A stretch of 64,000 bases of DNA from Olivibacter sitiensis DSM 17696. Lineage in GTDB: Bacteria > Bacteroidota > Bacteroidia > Sphingobacteriales > Sphingobacteriaceae. Positions 28,350 to 38,156 of the stretch are shown here, piece after piece. Where the stretch lies: positions 60,863-124,862 of the forward strand of contig NZ_ATZA01000012.1 of NCBI RefSeq assembly GCF_000427965.1, given 5' to 3'. How positions within the stretch are numbered: position 1 is the stretch's first letter; every line of letters begins with the position of its first letter. Below the pieces are notes generated by a model. That model was not told where the DNA came from, did not search any database, and saw only the letters and a list, made by a program, of their open reading frames with translations. The position numbers were made by a program, and so were the translations under genes.

Positions 28350-31300
28350 ATGTATTTAATATTCGATACCGAAACTACAGGTTTGCCCAAGAGATGGGAT
28401 GCACCGATAAGTGATACGGACAATTGGCCAAGGTGTATACAGATTGCATGGCAGCTGCATGACAGCAGGGGCAAACTGATAGAACATCATGACTATCTGG
28501 TGCAGCCTGAGGGGTTCAATATCCCCTATGACGCCGAGCGTATACATGGCATCTCTACGGAATTGGCTCAACAGGAAGGTATAGCCCTTGCCGATGTGCT
28601 CGAAAAGTTCAATGAGGCCCTGTCCAAGGCAAAATTTGTCGTGGGACAGAACATCCGTTTTGACATCAATATCATGGGTTGCGAATTCCACAGGATGGGA
28701 ATTGATTCGCCCATGGCCACAATACCCGTTTTGGACACCTGTACCGAAGTGACGGCTGGCCTGTTGCAATTGCCTGGAGGACGTGGCGGTCGCTATAAGC
28801 TGCCTACACTTACCGAGCTGCACCAATACCTCTTTGGTGTCCCTTTTGCCGAAGCACACAACGCCACGGCAGACGTAGAAGCTACGACAAGGTGTTTTTT
28901 GGAGTTAGTGCGCCGAGAGGTCTTCACCAAAGAGGAACTGCAGGTGGAGATGGCCTATTTCAAGGAATTTCAGGAACTTAATCCGCTGCCTATAGCCAGT
29001 GTAGGGCTCAAGCACGTGAACCTGAAGGCTGCGTCAGATGCCATACGCAAGCAGCAGGTAGATGTGGATGATGACCTGGGCCATTTGGCGCCAAGCTACG
29101 ATAAACAGGATCTAGCAAATGCGCGCTTTGCCCATTTGCATGTGCATACGCAGTTCTCCATTTTGCAATCTACCATATCCATTCCATCTTTGGTGAAGGC
29201 TGCTGCCAAGCAGGGGCTGTCTGCCGTAGCGATGACCGATCACGGCAATATGATGGGAGCTTTCCATTTTGTGAGCAATGTGCTGAAGCATAATAAGGAA
29301 GTGGAGGCCCGCAACAAAGAGGCGCAGGAAAAGGGCGAAAGCACTACCGAGCTATTGTTAAAGCCGATTGTAGGCTGTGAGTTTTATGTGTGTGAGAACC
29401 ACCAGGACAAATCGAGAAAGGACAATGGCTATCAGGTGGTCTTCTTGGCCAAGAACAAAAAAGGCTACCACAATATGGCCAAAATGGCATCCATTGCCTA
29501 TACGGAAGGCTTTTACTATGTGCCTCGCATCGATCGTACCGTTATCGAAAGGTATAAGGACGATATTATGGTGCTTACGGGAAATCTGTATGGAGAGGTG
29601 CCTGGCAAACTGCTCAACGTAGGGGAAAACCAGGCAGAAGAGGCGCTACTTTGGTGGAAGGGGCAGTTCAAGGACGATTTGTATATCGAGGTAATGCGCC
29701 ATGATCAAGAAGATGAAAACAGGGTAAATGACGGCCTGATACGCTTGGCCAGAAAACATCAGATAAAGCTCGTAGCGACCAATAACGCCTATTACCTCGA
29801 AAAAACGGAGGCCCACGCGCATGATATTTTGCTCTGCGTGAAAGATGGAGAAAAGTTGGCCACCCCCAAGGGCCGAGGTAGGGGCTTTCGCTATGGCTTG
29901 CCAAACCAGGAATATTATTTTAAGTCGGCAGAGGAGATGAAACGGCTTTTTGCCGATCTGCCGGAAGCCATCGTCAATATTGAAGAAGTGGTGGATAAGG
30001 TGGAGATCTATGCCCTCAATAGGGATATTCTCTTGCCCAAGTTTGAGATACCAGAGGAGTTTCAGGAAGAGGAAGACCTGACCGACGGAGGGAAAAGAGG
30101 GGAGAATAGGTACTTGCGGCATCTGACTTATATGGGTGCGGCAAAAAGGTATCCCGAGGTTACTCCCGAGATACGTGAGCGACTGGATTTTGAACTGAAG
30201 ACCATAGAAAACACGGGCTACCCCGGGTATTTCCTCATTGTTCAGGATTTTATAGCGGCAGCGCGCAATATCGGGGTTTCCGTAGGACCGGGGCGTGGTT
30301 CGGCAGCTGGATCGGCCGTGGCCTATTGCCTAGGAATCACCAATATAGATCCCATAGCTTACGATTTGCTATTCGAACGTTTCCTCAATCCCGACCGTAT
30401 ATCCATGCCCGATATCGACATCGACTTTGATGATGAAGGTAGGGGAAGGGTGATGGAATACGTCATCAATAAATATGGGGCCAATCAGGTGGCGCAGATT
30501 ATTACCTATGGTACCATGGCTGCCAAAAGCTCCATAAGAGATACCGCGCGTGTATTGGACCTGCCTTTGTTCGAGGCCGACAAGATTGCCAAGCTTATAC
30601 CTAACCTGAAGCTGAACAAGATATTTAATATGGATGCACAGGCCCTGCGTAGTGCGCTGAGGCCAGAGGAAATGGATAATGTCTATGAGCTTATCAACTT
30701 GGCGCAGCGTGATGACCTGAGCGCCGAAACCATCAAGCAGGCCAAGGTTCTGGAGGGTTCGGTAAGAAATACCGGTATCCACGCTTGTGGCGTCATCATC
30801 ACGCCCGACGATATTACCAACTTTGTGCCAGTATCCACAGCCAAAGACTCTGATTTGTATGTCACGCAGTTTGACAACTCGGTGGTAGAAAGTGCAGGCC
30901 TGCTCAAGATGGACTTCTTGGGCCTCAAGACCCTCACGCTCATCAAGGACACGGTAAGCTTGGTAAGACATACAAGGGGCGTGGAGCTCGATCCTGATAA
31001 ATTTCCGATAGATGACGTGAAAACCTACGAGCTGTTCCAGCGTGGTGAGACCATCGGTATATTTCAGTACGAGTCGATGGGTATGCAGAAGTACATGAAG
31101 GAGCTGAAGCCCACGGTGTTTGGCGATTTGATAGCTATGAACGCTTTGTATCGGCCAGGGCCTTTGGAGTATATTCCAAGTTTCATTAGGCGGAAGAACG
31201 GTGAAGAGCCTATTGCGTACGACTTGGATGCTTGTGAAGAGTACTTGAAGGAGACCTACGGTATTACCGTGTATCAGGAACAGGTGATGTTGCTGTCGCA

Positions 31301-32720
31301 AAAGTTGGCAGGTTTCACAAAGGGTGAAGCGGACGTACTGCGTAAGGCCATGGGAAAGAAGCAAAAGGACGTGCTGGATAAGATGAAGCCCAAATTTGTG
31401 CAACAGGCCTCAGAAAAAGGACATGATGCCAAAATCTTGGAAAAGATCTGGAAGGACTGGGAAGCCTTTGCGAGTTATGCCTTCAACAAATCGCACTCCA
31501 CCTGCTATGCTTGGGTTGCCTATCAAACGGCCTATCTGAAAGCGCACTATCCTGCCGAGTACATGGCTGCGGTGCTATCCAACAACATGAACGATATAAA
31601 GCAAGTATCGTTCTTTATGGAAGAGTGCAAGCGTATGGGGCTGAAAGTGCTTGGACCCGATGTGAACGAGTCTTACTACAAATTTACGGTAAACGAGCAG
31701 GGTGCTATCCGCTTTGGTATGGGAGCCGTGAAAGGAGTAGGAGCTGGTGCGGTAGACACCATCGTACAGAGTAGGAAAGAAGCACCATATAAATCCATTT
31801 TCGATCTAGCCAAAAGGGTTGATCTGCGTGCCGCCAATAAGAAAGCGATGGAAAACCTGGTGCTTGCTGGCGGTTTCGACTGTTTTATCGGTACGCATCG
31901 TGCGCAATACCTACACGACGACGGCGATGGCAGCACACCACTGGAAAAGGCACTGAAATACGGAGCCAAGTATAAGGAAAATGAAAATTCGGCACAGGTG
32001 AGCCTCTTCGGGGCGTCAAGTGAGGTGGAGATACCCGAACCGATCATACAGCCTTGCGAGCCTTGGGGAACCATGGAAAAGCTCGCCAAAGAGAAAGATG
32101 TAGTAGGTATCTATATCTCCGGCCATCCGTTGGACGACTATCGTCATGTGCTGGGAAAATATTGCAATACAGAGAACTTGGCTGTTTTCAACCAGCTGGA
32201 CAAGGGGGGCGACTTTGCTTTCAAGGTAGGGGGTATTCTCTCTACCGTTCGGCACATGGTGACCAAAGATGGTCGAGGTTGGGCCATATTCCGTTTGGAG
32301 GGCTATGACGACGGACATGAGTTTACCATCTTTAAGGACGAATATTTGAAGTTTAAGCATCATTTGGTGCCCAATAACTACCTGTATGTGAAGGGTAGCG
32401 TAAGCTTTTTCTCCTCGCCAGATGGTTCTAAACGCTCCAGGGTCAGCTTTTCCGATTTCCTGGATTTGCGCGATGTGCTGGAAAAACAATCAAAGGGTAT
32501 TTTGGTAACAATGGATATCCACCACCTTACCGAGCAGCTGCTTACCGACATGAACCATATTTTCTCGTCGTATGTTGGAAATAAGGAACTCCAGTTTAGG
32601 GTGATTGATCCCAAAGATCGTATATCCGTTCATATGCCGAGCAAAAAATGCAAGATAAATATCTGCAATGAGCTGCTGACGGCCCTGGACGAGCAGGAGA
32701 TCAACTATATGTTGAGCTAA
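28350..32720 (+). CDS. dnaE: DNA polymerase III alpha subunit with N-terminal exonuclease domain
   Basis: A 1456-residue replicative polymerase. Residues 1-195 form a DEDDh 3'-5' proofreading exonuclease (FDTETTGLP, VVGQNIRFDINIMG, EAHNATADVEATTR). A PHP domain follows from about 255 (HLHVHTQFSILQ, AVAMTDHGNMMG), then the C-family polymerase core with the catalytic PDIDIDFDDEGR near 690 and AYQTAYLKAHYPAEYMAAVL, and a C-terminal OB-fold region. The separate epsilon subunit is thus fused in front, which lengthens the protein compared with E. coli DnaE (1160 aa). The ATG at 28350 is used; an in-frame TTG at 28326 overlaps the -7 element. Confidence 0.93.
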   Translation: MYLIFDTETTGLPKRWDAPISDTDNWPRCIQIAWQLHDSRGKLIEHHDYLVQPEGFNIPYDAERIHGISTELAQQEGIALADVLEKFNEALSKAKFVVGQNIRFDINIMGCEFHRMGIDSPMATIPVLDTCTEVTAGLLQLPGGRGGRYKLPTLTELHQYLFGVPFAEAHNATADVEATTRCFLELVRREVFTKEELQVEMAYFKEFQELNPLPIASVGLKHVNLKAASDAIRKQQVDVDDDLGHLAPSYDKQDLANARFAHLHVHTQFSILQSTISIPSLVKAAAKQGLSAVAMTDHGNMMGAFHFVSNVLKHNKEVEARNKEAQEKGESTTELLLKPIVGCEFYVCENHQDKSRKDNGYQVVFLAKNKKGYHNMAKMASIAYTEGFYYVPRIDRTVIERYKDDIMVLTGNLYGEVPGKLLNVGENQAEEALLWWKGQFKDDLYIEVMRHDQEDENRVNDGLIRLARKHQIKLVATNNAYYLEKTEAHAHDILLCVKDGEKLATPKGRGRGFRYGLPNQEYYFKSAEEMKRLFADLPEAIVNIEEVVDKVEIYALNRDILLPKFEIPEEFQEEEDLTDGGKRGENRYLRHLTYMGAAKRYPEVTPEIRERLDFELKTIENTGYPGYFLIVQDFIAAARNIGVSVGPGRGSAAGSAVAYCLGITNIDPIAYDLLFERFLNPDRISMPDIDIDFDDEGRGRVMEYVINKYGANQVAQIITYGTMAAKSSIRDTARVLDLPLFEADKIAKLIPNLKLNKIFNMDAQALRSALRPEEMDNVYELINLAQRDDLSAETIKQAKVLEGSVRNTGIHACGVIITPDDITNFVPVSTAKDSDLYVTQFDNSVVESAGLLKMDFLGLKTLTLIKDTVSLVRHTRGVELDPDKFPIDDVKTYELFQRGETIGIFQYESMGMQKYMKELKPTVFGDLIAMNALYRPGPLEYIPSFIRRKNGEEPIAYDLDACEEYLKETYGITVYQEQVMLLSQKLAGFTKGEADVLRKAMGKKQKDVLDKMKPKFVQQASEKGHDAKILEKIWKDWEAFASYAFNKSHSTCYAWVAYQTAYLKAHYPAEYMAAVLSNNMNDIKQVSFFMEECKRMGLKVLGPDVNESYYKFTVNEQGAIRFGMGAVKGVGAGAVDTIVQSRKEAPYKSIFDLAKRVDLRAANKKAMENLVLAGGFDCFIGTHRAQYLHDDGDGSTPLEKALKYGAKYKENENSAQVSLFGASSEVEIPEPIIQPCEPWGTMEKLAKEKDVVGIYISGHPLDDYRHVLGKYCNTENLAVFNQLDKGGDFAFKVGGILSTVRHMVTKDGRGWAIFRLEGYDDGHEFTIFKDEYLKFKHHLVPNNYLYVKGSVSFFSSPDGSKRSRVSFSDFLDLRDVLEKQSKGILVTMDIHHLTEQLLTDMNHIFSSYVGNKELQFRVIDPKDRISVHMPSKKCKINICNELLTALDEQEINYMLS

Positions 32721-32773
32721 AGGGCACTGCACAAATGCGATTATAGTTTTAATGTCAGATATTTAGCGGTCGC

Positions 32774-32803
32774 TTTGGCTATGTTGACTAAATGGTATAT
32801 TTG
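32774..32803 (+). promoter_or_regulatory. Thioredoxin promoter
   Basis: TTTG at 32774-32777 is separated by 18 bp from TATATTTG at 32796-32803, very close to the Bacteroidota housekeeping promoter consensus. It lies about 70 bp before the thioredoxin ATG. Confidence 0.65.
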
Positions 32804-32874
32804 CATCATTGGCATGAATGCCTGTATTTGGGTTAGCAAGTTATTATATAAAAATTAAATAAAAGGATAGTTAT

Positions 32875-33192
32875 ATGGCATTAGAAATTACAGATAGCAA
32901 CTTCGAGGAGTTGGTGTTGAAATCGGACAAACCCGTGTTGGTGGATTTTTGGGCAGAGTGGTGCGGGCCATGCCGCATGGTAGGACCTTTGGTGGAAGAA
33001 CTGGCAAAGGAGTACGATGGAAAGGCTGTAGTGGGAAAGGTGAACGTAGACAACAACGCGGAGATCTCTACCAAATACGGTATCAGAAATATACCTGCCC
33101 TGCTGTTTTTTAAGAATGGTGAAATCGTAGACAAGCAAATTGGCGCGGTTCCAAAATCTGTTCTGGCAGGTAAACTGGAAGCTCAGATATAG
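32875..33192 (+). CDS. trxA: Thioredoxin
   Basis: A 105-residue cytoplasmic thioredoxin with the redox motif WAEWCGPCRMVG, the cis-proline loop RNIPALLFFKNG and standard length. It reduces disulfides in cytoplasmic proteins using electrons from thioredoxin reductase. It is monocistronic, with its own promoter at 32774 and a terminator at 33221. Confidence 0.95.
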   Translation: MALEITDSNFEELVLKSDKPVLVDFWAEWCGPCRMVGPLVEELAKEYDGKAVVGKVNVDNNAEISTKYGIRNIPALLFFKNGEIVDKQIGAVPKSVLAGKLEAQI

Positions 33193-33220
33193 TCAACTGA
33201 GATATCTGGTGAATATTTTA

Positions 33221-33260
33221 AAAGAGGAGAGTCAGTCTATTGGCTCTCCTCTTTGTTTTT
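33221..33260 (+). terminator. Terminator of the thioredoxin gene
   Basis: An 11-bp stem (33221-33231 with 33244-33254) and a 12-base loop are followed by a T-rich tail. Confidence 0.85.
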
Positions 33261-33347
33261 AGATCAAGTGCCTATAAGTTGTTTCCTATTATAGAAAACC
33301 ATTTGCCGTACGAATTGTACTATTGATAATATCAAAAACATACAGCT

Positions 33348-33680
33348 ATGAAACAGCAAATGAAGGATGCATTGGTAAAATGCATCGCAGCATGTGACCA
33401 CTGTGCCACATCCTGCCTTGAGGAAGAACATGTGGCCCATATGGTAGATTGTATCCGTGCCGATCAGGATTGTGCAGATATCTGCAATTTGGCTCTGAGG
33501 CTATTGCAAAGAGAATCGAACTTGGCTACGCAATTCTTGCTATTATGCGAAGAGGCCTGTCGTAAATGCGAAGCCATCTGTAGGCAACATGACAATGAGC
33601 ATTGTCAGGCCTGTGCAGATGCTTGTTTGGCTTGCGCTGAGCTTTGCCATGAGCATCATACCGCCATACTACAAGACTAA
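33348..33680 (+). CDS. Four-helix-bundle copper-binding protein (DUF326/Csp-like)
   Basis: A 110-residue protein with 16 Cys and many His, arranged as C-x3-C, C-x2-C and similar pairs along four amphipathic helices (CIAACDHCATSC, CEEACRKCEAIC, CQACADACLACAELC). This is the pattern of the Csp copper-storage proteins, whose Cys residues line the bundle core and bind many Cu(I) ions. There is no signal peptide, so it resembles the cytoplasmic Csp3 type. No copper exporter or regulator lies next to it. Confidence 0.85.
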   Translation: MKQQMKDALVKCIAACDHCATSCLEEEHVAHMVDCIRADQDCADICNLALRLLQRESNLATQFLLLCEEACRKCEAICRQHDNEHCQACADACLACAELCHEHHTAILQD

Positions 33681-33709
33681 CTGGTTTTGAATCCGCGTGC
33701 TCTTCAGGA

Positions 33710-34090
33710 TTAATCAAATGAGTTCGAAACGCGCAAAGACGGAATGAAATGGAAATCTTTTAGATTTAAAGTCTTGAGCTCCAAGTCGTAAATCAATGCA
33801 GTAGCCGCAATAAATGTGTCCGACAATCCGATATGGTGGGATAAGGCATATTTTTGGGAAAGCTGCAAGGCCAAATCGGCAATGGAATCATTGATAGGAA
33901 GCATGTAAATTCCCGCGAGCTCACTTTGTATTTTTGTGAGCTCGGCTTTGTTTCGGGCACCTTGATAGAGTTCCATGGCAATAACCGTGTTTATTGCCAG
34001 GTGCTCTTTTCTATATTTCTTTACAAAAAATAAGGCAGGCTCCTGTTTTCTGAAATAGTCAATTAGAAAAGAAGTATCTACAAGGATCAT
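33710..34090 (-). CDS. VapC-like PIN-domain toxin
   Basis: A 126-residue PIN-domain ribonuclease. The acidic residues expected at the active site are present: Asp5 in MILVDTSFLID, Glu in AMELYQGA and Asp in GLSDTFIAATAL. It starts immediately after the stop codon of the gene at 34091 with no gap, the usual toxin-second order of vapBC modules. VapC toxins cut tRNA or rRNA when the antitoxin is lost. Confidence 0.88.
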   Translation of the reverse strand: MILVDTSFLIDYFRKQEPALFFVKKYRKEHLAINTVIAMELYQGARNKAELTKIQSELAGIYMLPINDSIADLALQLSQKYALSHHIGLSDTFIAATALIYDLELKTLNLKDFHFIPSLRVSNSFD

Positions 34091-34384
34091 TTATTTTCTC
34101 CAAGCTTTTTTGCGTAGCTGCTCGGTGTAGGTAGCGCTGTCTGTGACATAAGAATAAGGTTCAGCATCTTCTGCTAGCACCGAGTCTTCTGCTTTGCTGA
34201 AAACCATAGTATAGCCATTGTTCTTGATGTCTAGCTTCTCGAAGATAAGCCCAGTATCGGAATCCTCGGTGAGCGCGTCATCAAGGACATCATGAACGAA
34301 CTCTTGCGTACTTTTACCAATCGTACGTGCCTTTTCCACAATCCGCCTTTCTAAACCGCTATCATTTATTCTGACCGTCAACAT
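34091..34384 (-). CDS. Antitoxin of the PIN toxin
   Basis: A 97-residue protein. The N-terminus (MLTVRINDSGLERRIVEKAR) has the strand-helix-helix pattern of ribbon-helix-helix antitoxins, and the C-terminal half would wrap around the toxin. The stop abuts the toxin start codon, so the two are translated together. It is expected to repress its own promoter in the 34385-34450 gap. Confidence 0.75.
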   Translation of the reverse strand: MLTVRINDSGLERRIVEKARTIGKSTQEFVHDVLDDALTEDSDTGLIFEKLDIKNNGYTMVFSKAEDSVLAEDAEPYSYVTDSATYTEQLRKKAWRK

Positions 34385-34450
34385 AATCCAGATCTTTTAC
34401 TATCCAAAGTTACTTTTTTTCTCAGGGATTGCAAAATAAAATCAAGCGTA

Positions 34451-37400
34451 TTACTCTCCCACTTTGATAGTTACCGTCGTTTCTTCCTTATCGTCCAACC
34501 TCACTGGCGGCGGCGTGGATCCAAATTTCCAGGTGTTGTTGTCTGGATTGCGATCTATCAGTTTGTTGTACGGGTCTAATCCGGCCGAGGTAGGTTCTCT
34601 ATCCACAGTAAAGGTAAAGGCTTTTAGGGGTTCATCCATTTTTATCTTTTGGAGTAGGAGCGGAATATCTTCCCCAGATGAATCTTTATTGGAGAAAATA
34701 CCGATGTCGATATAATCATTGACTGGAACCCGAACTTGTTTCCCGAGGCTATCTGCCTTGAATTTTTGGCTGCCCAAGGTCATGTTTACCACATATTTTC
34801 CATCTTGGCGCTTGGTGTACGATAAATCTTTCACGTAGTTTTCGTACAGTGTGATGTCTTCAAACATATCTTTGATGATATACTTCAAACTATCTGGTGT
34901 TGCTTCACGAAGGGTATTTACGAATTCAATGGAATTGGTATACGGAGGTTCTTGAAAGGCCGTTTTTTGTAGGTAATTTCTCAAAGCCTTATTGAGGGTA
35001 TCCTCTCCTAGGTAGTCGCGTAGGGCATACATCACCACGCTCCCTTTATTGTAATGGATATACGCTTGGTTTTCTACTAGCATCAGAGGCATCTCTTTTT
35101 TGCCTTCGCTGGTTCTTCCCTTGAGGTAGTTGTCCATTTCATAGCGGAGGAATTTCTTCATCTTATCCCTGCCGTATTCTTTCTCCATCACCATCAGGGC
35201 CGAGTATTGCGACATGGACTCGGACATTAATACGCTGCCTTGTACGTTGCCTCCTACCACTTGATGGCCCCACCACTGGTGCGCTACTTCGTGTGCTGTC
35301 ACGTAGAAAGGTACATCGATTTTTGACTTGTCGCTGTCATCTACCTTAGTGATGAAGCCGATGCTCTCCGAATAAGGAATGGTATTGGGAAAAGACTGTG
35401 CGAAGCTGGCATAACGCGGAAACTCGATGATGCGTACCTGCCGGTGCTGATAGGGGCCGAAATTGGCGGTGTAATAGTCCAACGAATGTTGCACGCTCTT
35501 GATCATCCTTTCGAGGTTGTATTCATGCCCTTTATGATAGTAAACTTCTATGTCAACATCTTTCCATTTGTCCTTTTTTACCTCGTAGTTGGCAGAAAGG
35601 TAAGAGTAGAAATTGAGGATGGGACTGTCCATAGTGTAATGAAAATATCTTCTGCCGTTTTCCTCCCATTCTTTTTGAAGATAACCTGGCGCTATGGCAA
35701 TCTGATCGACCGAGGTACTTACCTTTGTCTCAAATCTGATCCAGTCGGCATCTTTCGAGAGATAGTTGTTCATCCGGGCCTCCATGTCGTCCACCTTGGC
35801 CATCCGTTCCTTGGGAGGTAGGCCATACTTTTTGCGGGCACTATTGGCGCTCAGTTCGGCACGGCTCTCGTAGCCGATGCTGGGCAACAGCATGTTGTTG
35901 AAGAAACTGCCGTTATGGACTACATCGGTGCTGGGGTTGTTGTTGGAAAAACCATTCGGCTCCAAACGAAAAGCGAATGATAGCTTGAGCGAGTCGCCTG
36001 GTTGCAGCTTCTCCCTCAGTACAAAGATTTTTACTCCCTGGATGGAATCGTTTTGCAAGACGGTATGGGCCCTGTCTGGCGCAAGCTCCGAAAAATAGTA
36101 ACTGTCTTCTTCCGTTTGGTAATTGATGTACAAGGTATCCAAGGGTACCTCATGCTTGTTCTTGAGAAAGTAGTAGCCCTTTGTAGCCAAGCTTCGCTTA
36201 TCGGGATAGATGTCTACGTCTATTAGGGCATGGGTGATTCTGGCTTGTCTTATCCTTTCGTAGGGCTTGAAGGTCTTTTCATAATCGGCTTGGAGCTGTT
36301 CGATCTCCAAGGCCGTTCGGAAAACATGAAGCACATGTGTATTATAGTAGATATAGGCTCCGCAGGAGAAGGCTATCGTCCATGTCGCAAGCATGGCCAC
36401 CTTGTAGCCGATGCCATAGTGCTTGCCAGACAGTCGATACTTTGCCTTGTAGTTTTTTTCCTTTCCACGTGGAAAGAACAGCAAACTCACCAACATGAGG
36501 AAAAGCACGATATTCAGCCAGTAAGCCTTGTACAGGTAGTAGACTGGCAAGGTATGTCCAAATCCATTCATGTCCGAGTAAGGCAGTCGAGGTCCAGAGG
36601 AATTAAAGATATAGAGCTTGTCGTTCCATTCCAGCAGGCCAAATAGTATATTGATGAAGAGGATTGGAACGAGGGAGATGAAAAAGCCAAGGTACTTGTT
36701 GGGGCTTAGCACTTGAACAGCCATACATAGCCCAGCGGTGATGCTCATACTAAGCCAAGACTTGCCATAGAGCTCCACCATGTATTCGGTCAGGTTGATC
36801 TGCGTGAAACCTTGGCTTAGCTGTACGCCTACCCCTGTGAGGAGCACAAGGCTCAATAGAATGAAAAGCACAAAGATAAGTGCCAAATACTTGGAGAAAA
36901 ACAGCACGACATTGCTCACAGGGCTAGCGCCCACCAGTTCGTCCAGCCTATTTTCCCGCTCTCGCCAGATGCTATTGCCAGCAAAGAAGACCAAGATGAT
37001 AAGAATAAAAAAGAGGAAACCGCCACTGGCTACCTCTAGTATCTGATAGGTCACGGGATAGGTTTCCGTGTCGTACATGGATCCCATAAATTGGGAAATG
37101 ATGACCATCATCACGATACCTAGCGCGCAGAGCACGATGAAGAACGTAGTGCCTATCAGTTTCTTGAACTCAAACTTTGCCAGGTATAAGCACTGGGATA
37201 TTCCTTGTTTCCAAGAGAATACTTGAGTAACCTTGGGTAGGCGAGCTAGGGAGTCGAACGGTGACACGATAGCCGTTTGTTCCCCCTCAGCGCTCTTTTT
37301 AGAGAACCAATTTATTTTAAAAGCCGGCGCAAGGAATTGGCTGAAATGGAACTTTCTATAGCTAATGGCCGTAATGGCTATGGCAATGGCCAACCAAAGT

Positions 37401-38149
37401 AGTCGGTTATATAGCAAGATGCCGCTCAAAGGGATGGCCAAGCTGTTTTGTTCTGAAGGGGTCCAGTATTGCGTGGCTAGCTGTAGTGCATTAGCGCCAA
37501 AAGGCTCCAACAGGGCAGCCATGGTCTTGTTGTCCAGGTCTGCCGTAATGGTGTCGCTGACGATTCTGATGATGAGCAATATGATGCACAATAAGTAGGC
37601 CGTGAGTGTATTTCTCGTAAAGGTCGTGAGCGAGAAAAAAATGATGCCTAGTAGCAGCAGGTTGGGGACAGTGAAGACCAAAAAGGGACTCAGAAAACTC
37701 CAGGCATGGAAAGGACCTACGAGGTCTGTACCCAAGCCAAATAGCGTGCCTGTAAAATAGCCTATAACCTGTCCAAAGAAGACAAGGAGAGCCAATGTAA
37801 ATGCACCCAAAAAACGACCAAAGAAATAGGTGCTTTTCTTAATGGGCTTGGTAAAGAAGAGGGGATGTGTGTTGTACTCGTAGTCTTTCTGTATAGCCGT
37901 TGCCATAATGGCAACCAAGATCACGCTGTTTACCAATCCCAATATGCTGTCATTAAAGCCCACCAGCATCTCACTTACGGCATAGGTAGAGTTGGCTATC
38001 GTGTTGGTATCGGTCGTGGCCGTATTGAAGTAGCCCACAATGGCCATTCCTACTACCAGGCTTAAACCAAAATAGATACTAAAATAGATATATGTTGCAG
38101 GCTTTTTGAACCCCTGCCTCAATTCAAAAAAGTAGATTTCCTTAAACAT
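34451..38149 (-). CDS. ABC transporter permease fused to an M1-family metallopeptidase
   Basis: A 1232-residue membrane protein. The first 500 or so residues are an ABC-2-type permease with about a dozen hydrophobic helices. A further set of helices leads to a C-terminal M1 aminopeptidase-like domain with the zinc site TAHEVAHQWWGHQ and a downstream Glu in MSESMSQYSALMVMEKE. Such fusions are known in Bacteroidota with an ATPase gene next door, but their substrate is unknown. The start at 38149 (MFKEIYFFELRQGFKKP) is the family's; the upstream ATG at 38188 lies inside the ATPase gene. Export linked to peptide processing is a reasonable guess. Confidence 0.85.
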   Translation of the reverse strand: MFKEIYFFELRQGFKKPATYIYFSIYFGLSLVVGMAIVGYFNTATTDTNTIANSTYAVSEMLVGFNDSILGLVNSVILVAIMATAIQKDYEYNTHPLFFTKPIKKSTYFFGRFLGAFTLALLVFFGQVIGYFTGTLFGLGTDLVGPFHAWSFLSPFLVFTVPNLLLLGIIFFSLTTFTRNTLTAYLLCIILLIIRIVSDTITADLDNKTMAALLEPFGANALQLATQYWTPSEQNSLAIPLSGILLYNRLLWLAIAIAITAISYRKFHFSQFLAPAFKINWFSKKSAEGEQTAIVSPFDSLARLPKVTQVFSWKQGISQCLYLAKFEFKKLIGTTFFIVLCALGIVMMVIISQFMGSMYDTETYPVTYQILEVASGGFLFFILIILVFFAGNSIWRERENRLDELVGASPVSNVVLFFSKYLALIFVLFILLSLVLLTGVGVQLSQGFTQINLTEYMVELYGKSWLSMSITAGLCMAVQVLSPNKYLGFFISLVPILFINILFGLLEWNDKLYIFNSSGPRLPYSDMNGFGHTLPVYYLYKAYWLNIVLFLMLVSLLFFPRGKEKNYKAKYRLSGKHYGIGYKVAMLATWTIAFSCGAYIYYNTHVLHVFRTALEIEQLQADYEKTFKPYERIRQARITHALIDVDIYPDKRSLATKGYYFLKNKHEVPLDTLYINYQTEEDSYYFSELAPDRAHTVLQNDSIQGVKIFVLREKLQPGDSLKLSFAFRLEPNGFSNNNPSTDVVHNGSFFNNMLLPSIGYESRAELSANSARKKYGLPPKERMAKVDDMEARMNNYLSKDADWIRFETKVSTSVDQIAIAPGYLQKEWEENGRRYFHYTMDSPILNFYSYLSANYEVKKDKWKDVDIEVYYHKGHEYNLERMIKSVQHSLDYYTANFGPYQHRQVRIIEFPRYASFAQSFPNTIPYSESIGFITKVDDSDKSKIDVPFYVTAHEVAHQWWGHQVVGGNVQGSVLMSESMSQYSALMVMEKEYGRDKMKKFLRYEMDNYLKGRTSEGKKEMPLMLVENQAYIHYNKGSVVMYALRDYLGEDTLNKALRNYLQKTAFQEPPYTNSIEFVNTLREATPDSLKYIIKDMFEDITLYENYVKDLSYTKRQDGKYVVNMTLGSQKFKADSLGKQVRVPVNDYIDIGIFSNKDSSGEDIPLLLQKIKMDEPLKAFTFTVDREPTSAGLDPYNKLIDRNPDNNTWKFGSTPPPVRLDDKEETTVTIKVGE

Positions 38150-38156
38150 AGCTGCA

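Noticed and set aside
30369..31403. 344-codon minus-strand frame inside dnaE
   Set aside because: Opposite a highly conserved polymerase region, with odd composition and no start signals; a shadow of the coding strand.
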